16,763 nucleotides of DNA, taken from the NCBI GenBank assembly GCA_020025095.1, contig JAHHSS010000026.1, forward strand, positions 1 through 16,763, read 5' to 3'. Numbering within the stretch: position 1 is the first letter of the stretch; the number at the start of each line of letters is the position of its first letter. Below the pieces are notes generated by a model. The model was given only the letters and a program-made list of their open reading frames with translations. It had not been told where the DNA came from and ran no database searches. The stretch is from Peptostreptococcus sp. Its GTDB lineage: Bacteria > Bacillota > Clostridia > Peptostreptococcales > Peptostreptococcaceae. Below are positions 14,211-16,763 of this stretch, one piece after another. The translations under genes and the position numbers were made by a program.

Positions 14211-14747
14211 ATGATAAAGGAAGTAGTAATAGTAGAAGGTAGAGATGATATAACTGCTGTAAAAAGAGCAGTTGATTGCGAACTTATAGCAACGGGTGGC
14301 TTTGGTTTTCCAAAAGGAGTTATGGAAAGAATAAAAACTGCACAAAAGAAGAAGGGGGTAATAATATTTACAGATCCGGATTTTGCAGGTGAAAAAATAA
14401 GAAAAAAAATAGCAGCAGAGATACCAGAATGTAAGCATGCATTTCTTCCGAGAGGAGAGGCAGAAAAAAATGGAGATATTGGTATAGAAAATGCAAGTCC
14501 AGAAAGTATTAGATCGGCTCTTGAAAAAGTAAGAACAGAGTCAAAAGAGAAGAGAAGTGAATTTACTAATTCGGACTTAATAAGATATGGTTTAATAGGC
14601 TCAGACAATTCTTCTGAAAAAAGAGATGAAATAGGAAAAATTTTAGGAATAGGTTATGGTAATTCAAAACAGTTCCTGAATAGAATAAATAATTATGGTG
14701 TAACAAGAGATGAGTTTGAGAAAGCTGCTTTTAAAGTATGTGAATAA
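14211..14747 (+). CDS. rnmV: Ribonuclease M5
   Basis: Endonuclease that matures 5S rRNA, working on a precursor bound by ribosomal protein L18. The 178-aa protein is a TOPRIM enzyme: VEGRDD (8-13) with the catalytic glutamate E9, and TDPDFAG (54-60) with the metal-binding aspartates D55 and D57. GAGGAGAG (14199-14206) is the ribosome-binding site. It lies 94 bases after the DUF1836 gene and may be cotranscribed with it. Its position just before rsmA is the conserved Bacillota order. No terminator is seen between its stop and the rsmA leader. Confidence 0.95.
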   Translation: MIKEVVIVEGRDDITAVKRAVDCELIATGGFGFPKGVMERIKTAQKKKGVIIFTDPDFAGEKIRKKIAAEIPECKHAFLPRGEAEKNGDIGIENASPESIRSALEKVRTESKEKRSEFTNSDLIRYGLIGSDNSSEKRDEIGKILGIGYGNSKQFLNRINNYGVTRDEFEKAAFKVCE

Positions 14748-14817
14748 TTAATATAGTTTTTGCTTAGTATTGGAATATGATTGTAGTAAATATGTAAAGA
14801 TTGATTTAAGTAAAATC

Positions 14818-14826
14818 TGTTATAAT
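14818..14826 (+). promoter_or_regulatory. Predicted extended -10 promoter for rsmA
   Basis: TGTTATAAT is identical to the tmk promoter element. TTGATT at 14801-14806 is too close (14 bases) to be a normal -35. The predicted RNA start is near 14831-14834. Confidence 0.55.
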
Positions 14827-14829
14827 AAA

Positions 14830-14912
14830 AGCTGTAGCAATAAATCATTAAAAAAATATATATAATTATTAATAACAGTTCAGCTACAGTTGGATATGAT
14901 TAGCTGTTTTTT
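14830..14912 (+). promoter_or_regulatory. Candidate attenuator in the rsmA leader
   Basis: Segment 1, GCTGTAGC (14831-14838), can pair with segment 2, GCTACAGT (14883-14890); the outermost pair is a G-U. Segment 2 also contains part of CAGCTA (14881-14886), which pairs perfectly with TAGCTG (14901-14906) followed by six T (14907-14912), a terminator-like hairpin ending 28 bases before the ATG. The two pairings exclude each other. Whether segment 1 is complete depends on the true RNA start or on readthrough from rnmV. Confidence 0.5.
14881..14912 (+). terminator. Terminator-like hairpin before rsmA
   Basis: CAGCTA/TAGCTG makes a 6-bp stem with a 14-base loop, then six T. It may end rnmV transcripts or act in the rsmA leader. 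The stem is short, so strength is uncertain. Confidence 0.55.
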
Positions 14913-14940
14913 AATAATAGAAATTTAGAAAGGTAATTTT

Positions 14941-15825
14941 ATGAATAAAAGACTTTCGTCGCATGTAGCGACTATGGAGATAGTAAAAAAACATAACTTT
15001 AAGTTCACTAAGTCCTTAGGACAGAACTTTTTGATAGATGATAATATTATAGATAGTATAATAGAGGGGGCTGGTGTAAGCGAAGGCGATAAAATAATTG
15101 AAGTTGGCCCAGGTATAGGTACTCTTACAAGGGAATTAGTACAAAAAGCCGAAAAGCTTATGGCAGTTGAAATTGATAGAAATTTAATACCAATTTTAAA
15201 TGAAACACTTGCAGACTATGACAATATAACTATTGTAAATGAAGATATAATGAAGGCTGATATTAATAAGTTGATAGATGAAAATTTGGATGGAGGACCA
15301 GTAAAATTAGTTGCTAATCTTCCTTACTATATCACTACGCCAATAATTATGAAATTTTTAGAGGAAAATGTAAATGTTACTGATATAGTAATTATGGTTC
15401 AAAAAGAGGTTGCAGAAAGAATGAATGCCAATCCAGGGAATAAGACATTTGGTGCCTTGTCTGTGGCAGTACAATATTATTGCGATACAGAAATAATAGC
15501 AAAAGTTCCAAGACATTTATTTGTACCACAACCGAATGTTGATTCCATAGTAATAGCTCTTAGAGTAAGACCGGAAAAAAAATATGATGTAGACAATGAA
15601 GAAATATTTTTTAAAACAGTAAAAGCTGCTTTTGGACAGAGAAGAAAAACACTTTTAAATTCGCTTACAAGTATGGGCGTTCTTGAGAAAGAAGCTGTAA
15701 GAGAAGTATTAATAGAGGCAGAAATAGATGAAAAGAGGAGAGGAGAAACTCTAAGTCTTGAGGAGTTTGCTCATCTATCTAACTGTATAAACAAAAAAAT
15801 AGAAGTGATGAAAAATGAAAAATAA
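14941..15825 (+). CDS. rsmA: 16S rRNA dimethyladenosine transferase RsmA (KsgA)
   Basis: Dimethylates A1518 and A1519 in helix 45 of 16S rRNA and acts as a late 30S assembly checkpoint. The 294-aa protein shows LGQNFL (26-31), the SAM-binding EVGPGIGTLT (54-63), the acidic EIDR (77-80) and the catalytic NLPYY (126-130), with the usual C-terminal helical domain (FGQRRKTLLNSL near 233-244). AAAGG (14929-14933) lies 7 bases before the ATG. The gene overlaps the next by 11 bases. It follows rnmV as in other Bacillota, but has its own promoter and terminator-containing leader. Confidence 0.97.
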   Translation: MNKRLSSHVATMEIVKKHNFKFTKSLGQNFLIDDNIIDSIIEGAGVSEGDKIIEVGPGIGTLTRELVQKAEKLMAVEIDRNLIPILNETLADYDNITIVNEDIMKADINKLIDENLDGGPVKLVANLPYYITTPIIMKFLEENVNVTDIVIMVQKEVAERMNANPGNKTFGALSVAVQYYCDTEIIAKVPRHLFVPQPNVDSIVIALRVRPEKKYDVDNEEIFFKTVKAAFGQRRKTLLNSLTSMGVLEKEAVREVLIEAEIDEKRRGETLSLEEFAHLSNCINKKIEVMKNEK

Positions 15826-16660
15826 AAAAATACCTAAACTAAAAAAGACGACTATATTAATAATAGCTGTTGTAGGTTTTTTCTTTCTGTATTTTATTTC
15901 TTTTAAAATGTCTAGAGGTTATATTAAACACCATGCTAGTAATGAAACAAAAATTATGGATGTAAATAGTGATGGTGAAAAAACAAAAGTTCAGCAAGAA
16001 ATAGAAAATAAAAAAATGGTTGAGAATAAAAAGACGTTGATGGAGCGTTTTAAGGACAGTAAAAAGGCTTTTATATCAGATGATCAAGTAAATGATATAA
16101 AGGTAGAGGGGCCTGCTTTAGATGATTTAAGACGCTTTATCTCTAGCTTTGTAAAGGTTAGAGATGTAGGTGATGAATTCAATCCTGTAAATAAAGGAAA
16201 AACAAATAATAACATTCAATTCGAAACTGATTTTAACTATTTTGTATTAAAATCAGGCAAAAAGAGAGAATGCTATAAGATTCCTATAAATGAAAAAAAA
16301 GATTTTCAAAATATGTATAGAAGGATGATTTATATTTCGGTTGAGTTTATTACGAATGGTAGAGAAATCGGAGATGTTAAAATTTATCATGGAAATGAAG
16401 AAAAAAAAGTTTGGTTTTGGAAAAAGAAGGATCTTATAAATAAGATATTATATAAGAGAGAAGTAGGAAGAATTCAACCAGAGAAAGAATTTACTAAGGT
16501 GAAGGATAACTATACTATAAAAGTGGATAAATCTGGAGTTCTTCTTTCAATTCAGACTATGGGAAAAGATTTTATAAAGGTAACTTGTGGGGATAATGCT
16601 GCTTATTATGAAGTTTACCCAGACCTTTATAATTACTTACACGATAAAGAATTTAAATAA
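15815..16660 (+). CDS. Unrecognised single-pass membrane-anchored protein
   Basis: I do not recognise this 281-aa protein. Residues 2-11 are strongly basic and 12-30 form one hydrophobic helix, so it is probably an N-in signal anchor with residues about 33-281 outside the membrane. A charged, possibly coiled segment (about 50-90) is followed by a region with likely beta content (about 130-270). No cysteine pair, catalytic motif or lipobox is evident. It overlaps the end of rsmA by 11 bases, with only a weak ribosome-binding site (around AGAAGTGA, 15801-15808), so it may rely on coupling to rsmA translation. In Bacillus yabG follows ksgA; this protein does not look like YabG. Confidence 0.85.
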   Translation: MKNKKIPKLKKTTILIIAVVGFFFLYFISFKMSRGYIKHHASNETKIMDVNSDGEKTKVQQEIENKKMVENKKTLMERFKDSKKAFISDDQVNDIKVEGPALDDLRRFISSFVKVRDVGDEFNPVNKGKTNNNIQFETDFNYFVLKSGKKRECYKIPINEKKDFQNMYRRMIYISVEFITNGREIGDVKIYHGNEEKKVWFWKKKDLINKILYKREVGRIQPEKEFTKVKDNYTIKVDKSGVLLSIQTMGKDFIKVTCGDNAAYYEVYPDLYNYLHDKEFK

Positions 16661-16677
16661 AAAAATAGTACTATTTT

Positions 16678-16706
16678 AACGGGCTGGGATATCTCAGTCC
16701 GTTTTT
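16678..16706 (+). terminator. Intrinsic terminator after the rsmA operon
   Basis: AACGGGCTGGG (16678-16688) pairs with 16693-16703 (two G-U pairs) around a 4-base loop, followed by a T-run to 16706. It is the most GC-rich hairpin in the window. A 16-base palindrome, AAAATAGTACTATTTT (16662-16677), abuts it on the gene side. Confidence 0.93.
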
Positions 16707-16763
16707 ATAATGGTTCTATAATATTTAACGTTGATGGTAATAAAAAAGTCTTCTTGGTCGAAA

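Noticed and set aside
14179..14241. Short frame overlapping the rnmV start
   Set aside because: Its nearest purine-rich site is too far upstream and it shares sequence with the rnmV ribosome-binding site.
14177..14608. Minus-strand open frame opposite rnmV
   Set aside because: It is antisense to a clear TOPRIM gene, with no ribosome-binding site or family features; the other antisense frames are likewise shadows.

Overview
The window is AT-rich (roughly 30% GC by eye) with tightly packed genes nearly all on the + strand, A/G-rich Shine-Dalgarno sites and TGNTATAAT-type promoters. The gene order yaaO - tmk - holB - ricT(yaaT) - trmN6(yabB) - rsmI(yraL/yabC) - metG - tatD - rnmV - rsmA(ksgA) is the conserved Bacillota housekeeping block that lies near the replication origin in Bacillus and Clostridia. 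Base composition, codon use and the metG T-box suggest a clostridial anaerobe, perhaps Peptostreptococcaceae. That placement is inference.

Layout. 28-1641: PLP decarboxylase (YaaO-like). 1725-4467: a tmk-holB-ricT operon with its own extended -10 promoter, a 16-bp hairpin at the predicted RNA 5' end and a terminator-like hairpin before tmk. 4544-6176: trmN6-rsmI operon ending in a strong terminator. 6426-8465: pncB plus an Lrp/AsnC regulator, standing where abrB is usually found; pncB also has a hairpin at its predicted RNA 5' end. 8615-11686: metG-tatD operon behind a methionine (AUG-specifier) T-box riboswitch, closed by a terminator. 11687-12357: a long intergenic region with a dense cluster of DnaA boxes (12013-12225). 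12358-13198: hemolysin III/TrhA membrane protein, the only minus-strand gene. 13262-14747: DUF1836-type protein and RNase M5. 14818-16706: rsmA behind a promoter and a terminator-containing leader, overlapping a gene for an unrecognised single-pass membrane protein, then a terminator.

How the genes fit together. Most products serve translation and RNA maturation: MetG charges tRNA-Met, TrmN6 modifies tRNA-Val, RsmI and RsmA methylate 16S rRNA, RNase M5 matures 5S rRNA, and RicT partners RNase Y. Tmk and HolB serve DNA synthesis, PncB serves NAD salvage, and TatD is a metal-dependent nuclease. The most notable non-coding signals are the DnaA-box cluster away from any dnaA gene, the mutually exclusive pairing in the rsmA leader, and the recurring arrangement in which a hairpin begins within a few bases of a predicted transcription start (tmk, pncB, trhA, possibly rsmA). 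I found no CRISPR array, prophage, insertion sequence, rRNA or tRNA gene.
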